A stretch of 9,230 bases of DNA from Syntrophorhabdaceae bacterium (GCA_026415015.1 JAOAHW010000190.1:1-9230); one strand, 5' to 3'; shown: positions 1 through 7,226, counted from the stretch's first letter. Numbers and translations are program-made. Notes: generated by a model not told the origin, from the sequence alone.

Positions 1-544
1 CCTCACTTATAGTCTGTATATTATCTATGCTTTTCTTTATGCCTTCCTTCTCCTTGCTGCCCAGAATACCTTGAAATTCCTCAATAGTATTGCCGAATTT
101 CTTTGCCGCATTTCCAACTTGAGTGAATATCTCATCAAAACTCGGTGAGGTCAAGACATTGCCTATCTTATCGCCACTGGATAGTATCTTCTTTTCTTTA
201 CCAGGTATTATCTCAAGGTATTTATCACCGAGGACACCTTGAGTCTTAACGGCAATTATACTGTCAGAAGGGATCTTGATACCCTCCTTTATAGAAAACC
301 TCACCAATTCCTTGAAATTATCAAGCCTTACGCTGTTGATCCTCCCAACCTCCACACCAGCAATGAGAACTGGTGATTTTGTATCAAGCCCGTTTGCATT
401 ATCAAGATATACCATTAGGTCATATCCCTTCTCGCTTAAGACACCAAATTTTCCTATCCTGATGGACATATAAAATAAGATTATAAAACCTATCAATACA
501 AGAATGCCCACCTTTAACTCTGGGGAGAGTTTACCCTGTTTCAT
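1..544 (-). CDS. mlaD: MlaD-like MCE-domain lipid-binding protein (3' end beyond window)
   Basis: Periplasmic, inner-membrane-anchored substrate-binding subunit of an Mla/MCE phospholipid transporter; family members form a hexameric ring on the MlaFE ABC core. The first 181 codons are visible and open to the left edge. Residues about 12-27 (VGILVLIGFIILFYMS) form one N-terminal membrane anchor. The MCE domain follows at about 39-117, with the typical stretch around 'SPVLIAGVEVGRI' (57-69) and 'TQGVLGDKYLEI' (101-112). After it begins a charged, probably helical tail, as in MlaD and other single-MCE proteins. The start ATG (542-544) overlaps the mlaF stop in an ATGA, and a very strong Shine-Dalgarno lies 6 nt upstream, so the start is firm. 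MCE family is certain; the mlaD name rests on the neighbouring mlaE and mlaF. Neither mlaC nor mlaB is visible in the window. Confidence 0.9.
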   Translation of the reverse strand, partial: MKQGKLSPELKVGILVLIGFIILFYMSIRIGKFGVLSEKGYDLMVYLDNANGLDTKSPVLIAGVEVGRINSVRLDNFKELVRFSIKEGIKIPSDSIIAVKTQGVLGDKYLEIIPGKEKKILSSGDKIGNVLTSPSFDEIFTQVGNAAKKFGNTIEEFQGILGSKEKEGIKKSIDNIQTISE

Positions 545-1311
545 CTATCACCTCCTGAAAAACCAGGTATACCTGTTGCCTTTAAAAACTCTTTTATCTC
601 TTCCTTTTTACTCTGCCTTATCTCTTTTGGTGTACCGAATTCTATAATCCTTCCATTGTAGAGCATGGCCACCTTATGGGCAATCCTGAACATACCGAGT
701 ATATCATGACTTATTACCACATAGGTTTTCTTTAGCCTCTCCTGTGTTTCTTTAATCAAATCCAGTATAGTCAGGGATGTTATAGGGTCAAGGGCTGATG
801 TGGGCTCATCAAATAGTATAATATCCGGATCGAGTATCAATGCCCTTGCAAGGCCTACCCTCTTTCTCATGCCGCCTGATAGCTCTGAAGGCATCTTATT
901 ATCAAAACCTGCAAGACCCACATTTCTTAAACGCTCCTGTGCCATCCTCAGGATCTCCTCTTCTGGCAGCTTTGTATGCTCCCTCACCGGGAATGCCACA
1001 TTGTCTATAACATTCATAGAATCGAAAAGTGCAGCCTCCTGAAAAAGCATACCGAACTTCTTTCTCACCTCATTGAGATCCCTTTCTTTTAGTTTAGTTA
1101 TGTCTGACCCATCAATCCATATCTCGCCGCTGTCAGGTTTAAGAAGACCTATAAGGTGCTTCATGAGGACACTCTTGCCACCGCCACTCTTGCCAATAAT
1201 TACAGTAATCTCGCCCCTTTTTACCTCAAGATTGACCCCGTCAAGGACCCTCTGGCTGTCAAATGTCTTATACAGGTCCTTTATCTTTATTACAATCCCA
1301 TTATCTGCCAT
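541..1311 (-). CDS. mlaF: MlaF-type ABC transporter ATP-binding protein
   Basis: Cytoplasmic ATPase that powers the Mla/MCE phospholipid transporter together with the permease MlaE. At 256 aa it is a normal single nucleotide-binding domain. All motifs are present: Walker A GKSGGGKS (40-47), Q-loop Gln91, signature LSGGM (144-148), Walker B IILFDE (164-169), D-loop SALD (172-175) and switch His202 in VISHD. 'GKSGGGKS' with 'LSGGMRKRVGLARAL' is the form typical of MlaF/Ttg2A-like ATPases. The start ATG directly abuts the mlaE stop (TAAATG) and the stop overlaps the mlaD start by 4 nt, so E, F and D appear translationally coupled. No good Shine-Dalgarno is visible at its own start, which fits coupling to mlaE. 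Confidence 0.95.
   Translation of the reverse strand: MADNGIVIKIKDLYKTFDSQRVLDGVNLEVKRGEITVIIGKSGGGKSVLMKHLIGLLKPDSGEIWIDGSDITKLKERDLNEVRKKFGMLFQEAALFDSMNVIDNVAFPVREHTKLPEEEILRMAQERLRNVGLAGFDNKMPSELSGGMRKRVGLARALILDPDIILFDEPTSALDPITSLTILDLIKETQERLKKTYVVISHDILGMFRIAHKVAMLYNGRIIEFGTPKEIRQSKKEEIKEFLKATGIPGFSGGDR
547..556 (-). promoter_or_regulatory. Strong Shine-Dalgarno for mlaD inside the mlaF tail
   Basis: On the minus strand AGGAGGTGAT lies just before the mlaD ATG (core GGAGG 6 nt away). It matches ten consecutive bases of the usual 16S rRNA 3'-end complement. It lies inside the last codons of mlaF, where it encodes the C-terminal Gly-Gly-Asp. It fixes the mlaD start and suggests efficient re-initiation at the ATGA overlap. 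Confidence 0.85.
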
Positions 1312-2085
1312 TTAAAACATCAATGAGGTGAGGACATAGTCGGCAATCAATATAGAGACACTGGATATGACCACAGACTCTGTTGTTGACCTCCCTACAC
1401 CCTCAGCCCCTCCCTTTGTATAAAATCCTTTATAACAGGCCACAACGCTTAGGATTATGCCGAAACAAGCCGCCTTCACAAGACCATTATATATGTCGTC
1501 GAGTTCGAGGTATTTGGTCATCTTATTTATAAAGGCACCCTCATTTATCCCAAGGAGCTTTACACCTACAAGCCAGCCGCCCACTATACCCACAAAATCA
1601 GCTACAACTGTTAAGACAGGCAACATAAAAAAAGATGCCACAACCCTTGGTGTGACAAGATATTTGATTGGATTCAGTGCCATCACAATAAGGGCATCGA
1701 TCTGCTCTGTCACCCTCATTGTACCTAATTCTGCTGCCATAGCAGAGCCTGCCCTCCCAGTGACCATAAGGCTTGTGAGCACAGGGCCAAGTTCCCTTGT
1801 CATACTGAGTGCCACAGTTGTTCCCACAAGACCCTCAGCGCCGAATTTTCTAAAGCCATAGTATGACTGAAGGGCAAGGACCATCCCTGTGAATGTGCCT
1901 GTAATAATGACTACACCAGCAGATTTAACACCTATGAACTCCATCTGTTTAAAGATATAATTGAACTTAAAAGGTCTCCTGAAGGCCCAGTATACACCAC
2001 TGAAAAACATGAGTCCCATACCACCCAATTCCCTCAGCACATAAACAACAACACCTGATACCTTTCTTACAAGATTATCGAACAT
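1312..2085 (-). CDS. mlaE: MlaE-family lipid ABC transporter permease
   Basis: Inner-membrane permease of the Mla/MCE phospholipid transporter (MlaE/DUF140 family), 257 aa, the usual length. The family core is at 97-132: RELGPVLTSLM, then GRAGSAMAAELG, then MRVTEQIDAL. Hydrophobic segments at about 53-73, 148-178, 203-218 and 235-256 fit the multi-spanning topology. The chosen start is the ATG at 2083-2085, giving MFDNLVRKVS; AGAGGA a few bases upstream is a plausible ribosome site. A longer in-phase reading from 2145 would add 20 residues lying wholly inside alr and unlike the family, so it is rejected. The gene overlaps the end of alr by 11 nt and abuts mlaF. Gene order E-F-D differs from the E. 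coli order F-E-D. Confidence 0.93.
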   Translation of the reverse strand: MFDNLVRKVSGVVVYVLRELGGMGLMFFSGVYWAFRRPFKFNYIFKQMEFIGVKSAGVVIITGTFTGMVLALQSYYGFRKFGAEGLVGTTVALSMTRELGPVLTSLMVTGRAGSAMAAELGTMRVTEQIDALIVMALNPIKYLVTPRVVASFFMLPVLTVVADFVGIVGGWLVGVKLLGINEGAFINKMTKYLELDDIYNGLVKAACFGIILSVVACYKGFYTKGGAEGVGRSTTESVVISSVSILIADYVLTSLMF

Positions 2086-3205
2086 ATGTCCTCTGGATCT
2101 TTCTTGATACCCTGCAGAGTACCTCGTATGGTATTGTCCCCTCAAGCTGTGCTATCTCATCTGCTGTTATGGAGTCTTTTTCGCCATTGCCTATGAAGAT
2201 TACCTCATCACCAGCCTTAAGATCATCATGACCTGTTATATCAACAAGTATCCAGTCCATACAGACTCTACCAACAATACAGCATCTTATATCTTTTATC
2301 AATACAAATCCTCTATTCGATAATGACCTTGGGTATCCATCTGAATATCCAAGGGGTATATAGGCTATCTTTGTTTTATCTTTTGTCTTATATGTCCTGC
2401 CATAACTCAAGGAACAACCCTTAGGAAATGTCCTTATAAGGGCTATCCTTGAGGACAAACCCATCACCTGTTTGAGCTTTATTTTACTCGTCAGAGATAG
2501 GTCAGGATAAGAGCCATAAAGACCAATACCCAGTCTCACCATGTTGAAATGTGCCTCTGGATAATTCAGTATGGCACCTGTGTTTGCCATGTGGATATAC
2601 TGGGGTATGATGTCATTGGAGTTCATGGTATTCAATATGTCTTTGAATATCTCTATCTGTCTTAGACCATAATCATCCCTTATCTCTGATGAGGAGAAGT
2701 GGCTCATCAGACCCTCAACATGGATATTTTTTGCACCTTTTATGGTATCAATAACATACGAGACATCATTTTGATTAAACCCAAGCCTGCCCATACCTGT
2801 ATCAAATTTTATATGGATATTTAAAGGCATCTCAAAATCACTGGCATCTTCAACAAGCCTTTTTAACGTCTCTATATCATAGACCACAGGTGAGAGGTTA
2901 TGCTGGATAAAGGGCCTTGTGCTATCCCAGGGCAATATACCGCTCATCACTAATAAAGGGGATTTTATTCCGTTTTTTCTCAATTCAAGGGCCTCGCTCA
3001 AAGTGGCAACACCAAAGTACCCTGCCCCAATGAACTCAAGCCTCCTTGTCACCTGTACTGCACCATGTCCATAGGCATCTGCCTTTACAACACAGAGTAT
3101 CTTTACCTTATCATCAAGTAGAGATTTTATAGCCCTGTAGTTTTCTTCAAGTAAATGGAGGTCTATGGATACTGTAGCCCTTGGAATACTGTCTGTTATC
3201 TTCAT
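2075..3205 (-). CDS. alr: Alanine racemase
   Basis: PLP enzyme interconverting L- and D-alanine in the cytoplasm, supplying D-Ala for peptidoglycan. At 376 aa it is normal length. The PLP lysine is Lys41 in VVKADAYGHG; the other catalytic base is Tyr268 in SLSYGRTY. Arg140 in MGRLGFN and the CMD motif at 315-317 (VCMDW) are also family marks; the N-terminal TIM barrel and C-terminal beta domain are complete. Its ATG overlaps the hemL stop by 4 nt (ATGA) with only a weak GGGT upstream, suggesting coupling to hemL. Its 3' end overlaps mlaE by 11 nt. Linkage of D-Ala synthesis with lipid transport gives the operon an envelope theme. Confidence 0.96.
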   Translation of the reverse strand: MKITDSIPRATVSIDLHLLEENYRAIKSLLDDKVKILCVVKADAYGHGAVQVTRRLEFIGAGYFGVATLSEALELRKNGIKSPLLVMSGILPWDSTRPFIQHNLSPVVYDIETLKRLVEDASDFEMPLNIHIKFDTGMGRLGFNQNDVSYVIDTIKGAKNIHVEGLMSHFSSSEIRDDYGLRQIEIFKDILNTMNSNDIIPQYIHMANTGAILNYPEAHFNMVRLGIGLYGSYPDLSLTSKIKLKQVMGLSSRIALIRTFPKGCSLSYGRTYKTKDKTKIAYIPLGYSDGYPRSLSNRGFVLIKDIRCCIVGRVCMDWILVDITGHDDLKAGDEVIFIGNGEKDSITADEIAQLEGTIPYEVLCRVSRKIQRTYVR

Positions 3206-4497
3206 TTTTTATTACCCAAATCTGCTAATACCCTGTCAAAGGCGTCTATTGTCTTGGATAACTCCTCTTCAGAGTGTTTCGAGGTCACGAAAGATGCCTC
3301 AAAGGGGCTTGGTGCAAAAAATATCCCCTCTTCAAGCATTGATTTAAAAAACCTCTTATATAACGACCTGTTAGAATCAATAGCTGATGTGTAATCTATG
3401 ACATCTTTTTCTGCAAAAAAACCTGTCCACATACCTGTTATGGCATTTATTCTGTATGGTATTTTATATTTTTCTGCCATTGCAAGGGATGCATTTTTAA
3501 GCCTTTTAATGTAATCTTCCATATGTTCATATATATGCCTATTTCTTTTAAGATAATCAACCACATATGCCCCTGCCCTCACCGCCACAGGATTACCTGA
3601 GAGGGTCCCTGCCTGATAGACATTGCCTTCAGGTGCTAATGCATCCATTATCTCAGCCCTGCCGCCAAAGGCACCTATAGGGAATCCACCACCTATAATC
3701 TTGCCAAGACAAGTAATATCAGGTGTTATGTCAAATATGTGCTGTGCACCACCATATGTAACCCTGAAACCTGTTATAACCTCATCAAAAATAATGAGTA
3801 TTTTATTTTCCCTGCATATCTTTTCCACATCCTTGAGAAAGACCCTATCAGGCAGTATGACACCCATATTCCCCATCACAGGCTCTATGATTATACATGC
3901 TATATCTTTGTCCTTATTTACAATCGCCTCAACAGAGGCTGTATTATTAAAATCTGCTATATATGTATGTTTTGCGAGGTCGTGGAGTATGCCTTCACTA
4001 TCAGGGATACCAAATGTGGCCATCCCTGAACCTGCCTTTACGAGGAGTGAATCCACATGGCCGTGATAGCAACCCCTGAATTTTATGATGTTCTGTCTGC
4101 CTGTCCAGCCTCTTGCAAGCCTTATGGCACTCATAGTTGCCTCTGTGCCTGAGCTTGTAAGCCTGATCTTATCAATAGCAGGGAAGGCATCTGTTATTAG
4201 CTCAGCCAGGGCAATCTCATATCTGTGGCATGCACCAAAACTCGTGCCAGAGGCCAGTGCCTCTTTAACCTCTTCAATTAAACCCTCATCTGCATGCCCC
4301 AGGATTATGGCACCCCAGGACATGACATAGTCAAGGTAACTATTTCCGTCTTCGTCATAAATATAGGCACCTTTACCCTTTTTTACATAAAAAGGTATGT
4401 CATCTACAGACCGAAATGCCCTTACAGGGCTATTTACCCCGCCAGGGATTATCTTCTTTGCCTTTTCAAAAAGCCCTTTTGAAGTCTCTCTATTCAT
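3202..4497 (-). CDS. hemL: Glutamate-1-semialdehyde 2,1-aminomutase
   Basis: PLP-dependent enzyme that turns glutamate-1-semialdehyde into 5-aminolevulinate, the last step of the C5 route to tetrapyrroles. At 431 aa it is full length. Family marks: PGGVNSPVRAF (18-28), SSGTEATMSAIR (115-126), GCYHGH (142-147), IIFDEVITGFRV (235-246) with the PLP-binding Asp238, and the Schiff-base Lys266 in CLGKIIGGGFPIGA. The start is supported by AAAGGTGAT four to five bases upstream. It overlaps the upstream siroheme decarboxylase-like gene by 8 nt and alr by 4 nt. Being next to the siroheme decarboxylase-like gene argues for a true tetrapyrrole role rather than a paralogous aminotransferase. Confidence 0.96.
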   Translation of the reverse strand: MNRETSKGLFEKAKKIIPGGVNSPVRAFRSVDDIPFYVKKGKGAYIYDEDGNSYLDYVMSWGAIILGHADEGLIEEVKEALASGTSFGACHRYEIALAELITDAFPAIDKIRLTSSGTEATMSAIRLARGWTGRQNIIKFRGCYHGHVDSLLVKAGSGMATFGIPDSEGILHDLAKHTYIADFNNTASVEAIVNKDKDIACIIIEPVMGNMGVILPDRVFLKDVEKICRENKILIIFDEVITGFRVTYGGAQHIFDITPDITCLGKIIGGGFPIGAFGGRAEIMDALAPEGNVYQAGTLSGNPVAVRAGAYVVDYLKRNRHIYEHMEDYIKRLKNASLAMAEKYKIPYRINAITGMWTGFFAEKDVIDYTSAIDSNRSLYKRFFKSMLEEGIFFAPSPFEASFVTSKHSEEELSKTIDAFDRVLADLGNKK

Positions 4498-4960
4498 TTA
4501 TCACCTTTATTGATGTCTTTTTAAACTCCCTTTTACTGAAAAAGATCTTAAAGTCCCTTTTCCCTGTGGTATCAGAGATGCGTCTCACAATGCTTAAGCA
4601 ATCCTCTCTGCTCTTTCCGTGTATCATGGTATAGATGTTGTATCCCCAGTATCCGCCTGTATCCCTCTCATAGCAGTGACTTACCTCTGGGAAAGATGCC
4701 ATTATATTGCCTGTCTTTTCTATATCCTCTTTTTCTACCCTCCACACAACCATTGCATTGTGGGTGTATGACACATTCCTGTGATATAGGACAGCGGCTA
4801 TCCTCCTGATCACCCCTTCATCTAACATCTTTTTGAGTCTTTTTATAATCTCATCGCTATCTATAGAGCATCTCTTGCCTATCTCTTTATATGGCTCTAA
4901 ATCCAAGGGAAAATCATCAGGTATATTTTTCAAAAAAGCTCTATCAGATTCCCTGTGCAT
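4490..4960 (-). CDS. Siroheme decarboxylase-like protein (AhbA/AhbB, NirDLGH family; Lrp/AsnC fold)
   Basis: Likely subunit of siroheme decarboxylase, which converts siroheme to 12,18-didecarboxysiroheme in the alternative heme (Ahb) or heme d1 (Nir) routes. The 156-aa product has an N-terminal winged-helix-like part (ESDRAFLKNIPDDFPLDLEPY, then DEGVIRRIAAVL at 47-58), the family's H-R-N..Y..NAMVVWRV stretch (60-75), and VSHCYERD (93-100) followed by WGYNIYTMIHG (105-115). I cannot tell AhbA from AhbB by eye, so no symbol is given. Start: the ATG at 4958-4960 matches where family members usually begin but has no clear ribosome site. An in-phase TTG at 4994-4996 would add MKRICHVCKIVT, and an in-phase GTG lies at 4961-4963. 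The stop lies 8 nt inside hemL. A plain Lrp-type regulator is the alternative, made unlikely by the motifs and the hemL neighbour. Confidence 0.82.
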   Translation of the reverse strand: MHRESDRAFLKNIPDDFPLDLEPYKEIGKRCSIDSDEIIKRLKKMLDEGVIRRIAAVLYHRNVSYTHNAMVVWRVEKEDIEKTGNIMASFPEVSHCYERDTGGYWGYNIYTMIHGKSREDCLSIVRRISDTTGKRDFKIFFSKREFKKTSIKVINE

Positions 4961-5006
4961 GGTCACTATTTTACATACATGACATATCCTTTTCAAATGA
5001 AAACTG

Positions 5007-5035
5007 ATGGTAAAAAATCCTTTACTTTAGGTCAA
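5007..5035 (-). promoter_or_regulatory. Candidate sigma-70-type promoter for the ahb-hemL-alr-mlaEFD operon
   Basis: On the minus strand a TTGACC -35 (5030-5035) is followed after exactly 17 nt by TACCAT (5007-5012) as a -10. The -35 matches consensus at 5 of 6 bases and the -10 at 4 of 6. Transcription would begin near 5000, leaving a leader of about 40 nt before the ATG at 4960 but almost none before the TTG at 4996, which favours the ATG start. Confidence 0.4.
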
Positions 5036-5056
5036 GATATATGTAAATTCATAGTC

Positions 5057-5085
5057 TTGATAAGACCTTTAGAGGGTCTTAAAAA
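5057..5085 (+). promoter_or_regulatory. Candidate promoter for dapL
   Basis: TTGATA (5057-5062) and TAAAAA (5080-5085) are spaced 17 nt on the plus strand. The -35 is good, the -10 only fair. Its -35 lies back to back with that of the leftward promoter, 21 nt apart, both within a TCTTGA(C/T) context. Transcription would start near 5092, leaving a leader of about 105 nt. Confidence 0.3.
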
Positions 5086-5101
5086 AATGGATAACATCCA
5101 T
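5061..5101. promoter_or_regulatory. Two short palindromes in the divergent control region, possible operator
   Basis: TAAGACC (5061-5067) and GGTCTTA (5075-5081) form an inverted repeat with 7-bp arms and a 7-bp centre, lying in the spacer of the candidate dapL promoter. A second one, ATGGAT-aac-ATCCAT (5087-5101), sits at its predicted start point. GTCTT at 5054-5058 could pair instead with AAGAC at 5062-5066. Neither palindrome has a T-tract after it on the strand where it would terminate transcription, so an operator or leader structure is more likely than a terminator. The binding factor is unknown. Confidence 0.35.
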
Positions 5102-5197
5102 AGAGGCTTTTAATTTTGTTCTGATATGGCTACACCTTTTAGGTTTTTGAGGGCATTTGAATAAATAGAAATGTTTTTTAGACAGGAGAAGAAAAGG

Positions 5198-6361
5198 ATG
5201 GTTAAACCAGCATCAAGATTGGAAAAGATACCCCCATATCTATTTGCAAGGATTGACAAAAAAAAGGAAGAGGCCAGAAAAAAGGGCATAGACCTTATTG
5301 ATTTCAGCATCGGTGACCCTGATATCCCGACGCCTGCAAATATTATTGAGAGGATGAAAGAGGCCACTGAAAATTCGAGAAACCACAGATATCCAAGCTA
5401 TGAAGGTATGTATGCCTTTAGAAAGGCAGTGGCAGACTGGTATAAGAAGAGATTCACTGTAAAACTAAACCCTGACGATGAGGTTGTAACCTTAATAGGT
5501 TCTAAAGAGGGTATTGCCCATATCCCGTGGGCATATGTTGAAAGTGGTGATGTTGTACTTGTCCCATCACCTGGTTACCCTGTCTATAAAATCTCAACCC
5601 TCCTCGCAGGGGGTACACCTTATATCATGCCTCTTAGGGAAGAAAACAATTTTCTCCCTGATCTTGATAAGATCCCAAAAGACGTATTGAAAAGGGCAAA
5701 GCTCTTATTTATTAACTATCCCAATAACCCCACAGGCGCCCATGGAGACGATGATTTTTTCAAAAAGATTATACATATTGCAAAGGAATATGACATACTT
5801 GTATGTCACGATGCAGCATACAGCGAAATTGCCTATGAAGGTTACAAACCTAAAAGCTTTCTTGAGTTCGATTCTGAGAAAAAATATTCCATAGAATTCC
5901 ATTCCCTTTCAAAGACATACTGCATGACAGGCTGGAGGATAGGTTTTGCAGTGGGAAATAGGGATGCCATATATAATCTGGGTAAATTAAAAACAAATAT
6001 AGATTCCGGTGTTTTTCAAGCCATACAACAGGCAGGGATTGAGGCACTGACAGGAGACCAGACAAGTCTGGAGGAATTGAAAAAACGTTTCCAGAAAAGA
6101 AGGGATATGGTGGTGGACGGCTTAAAATCCTTAGGGATAAATGTTAGAAAACCCCTCGCCACATTCTATGTATGGGCAAAGGTTCCAAAAAAATATAAAT
6201 CCGAGGAATTCTGCGAAAGACTCATTGAAAAAACAGGTATTGTTGTAACACCAGGCAATGGCTTTGGTGATGAAGGTGAGGGTTATTTCAGGATATCCCT
6301 TACTATAAATGAGAAAAAGATAAAAGAGGCCATAAAGAGACTATCCTCATTTAAATTCTGA
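5198..6361 (+). CDS. dapL: LL-diaminopimelate aminotransferase (class I/II PLP aminotransferase)
   Basis: Probably converts tetrahydrodipicolinate directly to LL-diaminopimelate with glutamate as amino donor, the one-step branch of the lysine and meso-DAP pathway. The 387-aa product is complete: fold-type I aminotransferase with FSIGDPDIPTP (36-46), GSKEGIAHIP (101-110), YPNNPTGA (174-181), Asp205 in CHDAAYSEI, the PLP Lys239 in SLSKTYCMTGWRIGF and the substrate carboxylate Arg365 in YFRISLT. 'SKEGIAHIP' and the N-terminal 'SRLEKIPPYLFARID' are characteristic of the DapL-type subgroup, though another amino acid specificity cannot be excluded by eye. The ATG at 5198 has AGGAG at 5184-5188, 9 nt away; an in-phase ATG at 5171 would place that ribosome site inside the gene and is rejected. 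It is alone in its transcription unit and converges on the amidohydrolase gene. Confidence 0.82.
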   Translation: MVKPASRLEKIPPYLFARIDKKKEEARKKGIDLIDFSIGDPDIPTPANIIERMKEATENSRNHRYPSYEGMYAFRKAVADWYKKRFTVKLNPDDEVVTLIGSKEGIAHIPWAYVESGDVVLVPSPGYPVYKISTLLAGGTPYIMPLREENNFLPDLDKIPKDVLKRAKLLFINYPNNPTGAHGDDDFFKKIIHIAKEYDILVCHDAAYSEIAYEGYKPKSFLEFDSEKKYSIEFHSLSKTYCMTGWRIGFAVGNRDAIYNLGKLKTNIDSGVFQAIQQAGIEALTGDQTSLEELKKRFQKRRDMVVDGLKSLGINVRKPLATFYVWAKVPKKYKSEEFCERLIEKTGIVVTPGNGFGDEGEGYFRISLTINEKKIKEAIKRLSSFKF

Positions 6362-6373
6362 TTTTAATCAGAA
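6356..6373. terminator. AT-rich palindrome spanning both stop codons, possible weak bidirectional terminator
   Basis: TTCTGATT-TT-AATCAGAA is a perfect 8-bp inverted repeat covering the dapL stop (TGA 6359-6361) and the amidohydrolase stop (TAA 6364-6366). It is AT-rich and lacks a proper T-run on the rightward side; leftward it is followed by TTTAAAT. It may help end convergent transcription, but it is a weak hairpin. Confidence 0.3.
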
Positions 6374-7185
6374 CCTATAATAGCCTCAGCATTTTTATAT
6401 AGTATCTTCTCTTTTATGGTATCCGATAGAGGCAAAGCCAGGACCTTTTCTATGAGAGGCTTTATATGTGGTACACCTGGCCAGTCACTTCCAAATATAA
6501 ACCTGTCCTGATATAGGTCTATATGGGGGAAATACTCAGGCAGATGCCTCGTGGGTATCCCTGCAATACCAACATAAATATTTTTATGACGGGTGAGAAG
6601 CCATGAGACCTTATTATACCAGAAGGGCCTCCCGCCGTGTTCAAGGATGATCTTAAGTTCAGGAAATGTATCTGCTATCTCATCGAGAAAAAGGGGATCC
6701 GCATATTTTACAAGGGAGCCCTTGAATATTGATGTCCCTGTGTGAAACATAACAGGGAGATTTTTTGACTGGATATACTCATAGAACGGATAAAACCTCT
6801 CTTCATTGGGATAGAAATGGGCATAACTTGGCAGCATCTTGAATCCCTTAACACCAAGTGTCTCAAAGGCATACCTCGCCTGTTCAAGGATGTCCTTTTC
6901 CTCATAGAGGCATATAGAACCAAAAGGTATTAAATCTTTATGGTCTTTGCAGAAATCAGTCACATATTCATTGGTCACTACCCCGGTTGCCTTAGGTGCA
7001 TATTCGGCAAGTATAACCCCTTTTTTTACACCCTGGCTGTTTAGATATGCCAATACCCTTTCAGGGTCTGTCTCCTGAGAAAAGTTTTCATAGAAATATG
7101 GATTGGTCTTTTTGAAAAACTCTACAACCCATGGGGTCCAGTTCCTGTGTGTCCCCACATGGATATGAATATCTATTGCCATCAT
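6364..7185 (-). CDS. Metal-dependent amidohydrolase (amidohydrolase_2 family TIM barrel)
   Basis: A 273-aa protein of the amidohydrolase superfamily, related to amidohydrolase_2 enzymes (hydrolases and ACMSD-like decarboxylases). Metal and catalytic residues visible: HxH at His7/His9 (DIHIHVG), His148 in MFHTGTS, His183 in LEHGGRP and Asp234 in FGSDWPG. KGFKML (114-119) and the beta-strand rhythm fit the barrel. No signal peptide, so cytoplasmic. The substrate cannot be read from the sequence. Two ATG codons are adjacent (7183-7185 and 7180-7182); AGGA lies 1 nt before the first and 4 nt before the second, so the second may be the true start. It lies 41 nt downstream of the PP2C phosphatase gene on the same strand, probably co-transcribed. 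Confidence 0.85.
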   Translation of the reverse strand: MMAIDIHIHVGTHRNWTPWVVEFFKKTNPYFYENFSQETDPERVLAYLNSQGVKKGVILAEYAPKATGVVTNEYVTDFCKDHKDLIPFGSICLYEEKDILEQARYAFETLGVKGFKMLPSYAHFYPNEERFYPFYEYIQSKNLPVMFHTGTSIFKGSLVKYADPLFLDEIADTFPELKIILEHGGRPFWYNKVSWLLTRHKNIYVGIAGIPTRHLPEYFPHIDLYQDRFIFGSDWPGVPHIKPLIEKVLALPLSDTIKEKILYKNAEAIIGSD

Positions 7186-7226
7186 ATCCTGCCTATCCTT
7201 TAAAATTTTTAAACTTTCAAATCCTA

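Noticed and set aside
1457..1861. 134-codon open frame on the plus strand
   Set aside because: Antisense to the conserved core of mlaE, low-complexity Ser/Thr/Ile/Pro-rich product, no ribosome site.
2086..2145. N-terminal extension of mlaE by 20 codons
   Set aside because: The extra residues fall wholly within alr and do not look like the MlaE family; the ATG at 2085 has a ribosome site and gives the normal length.
3623..4066. 147-codon open frame on the plus strand
   Set aside because: It lies wholly antisense to hemL, whose full motif set is intact; its product resembles no family I know and has no ribosome site. It is a by-product of hemL codon use.
5061..5087. Hairpin followed by seven A residues considered as a terminator
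   Set aside because: On the plus strand the tail is A, not T; on the minus strand the T-run precedes the hairpin. It cannot be an intrinsic terminator in either direction, and it lies upstream of both genes.
5171..5197. Upstream in-phase ATG for dapL
   Set aside because: It would put the good AGGAG site inside the gene, and the added residues MFFRQEKKR are not part of the family N terminus.
7199..7213. AT-only self-complementary stretch between the phosphatase and amidohydrolase genes
   Set aside because: Only A/T pairs in a low-complexity run; likely chance, and too weak to act as a terminator.
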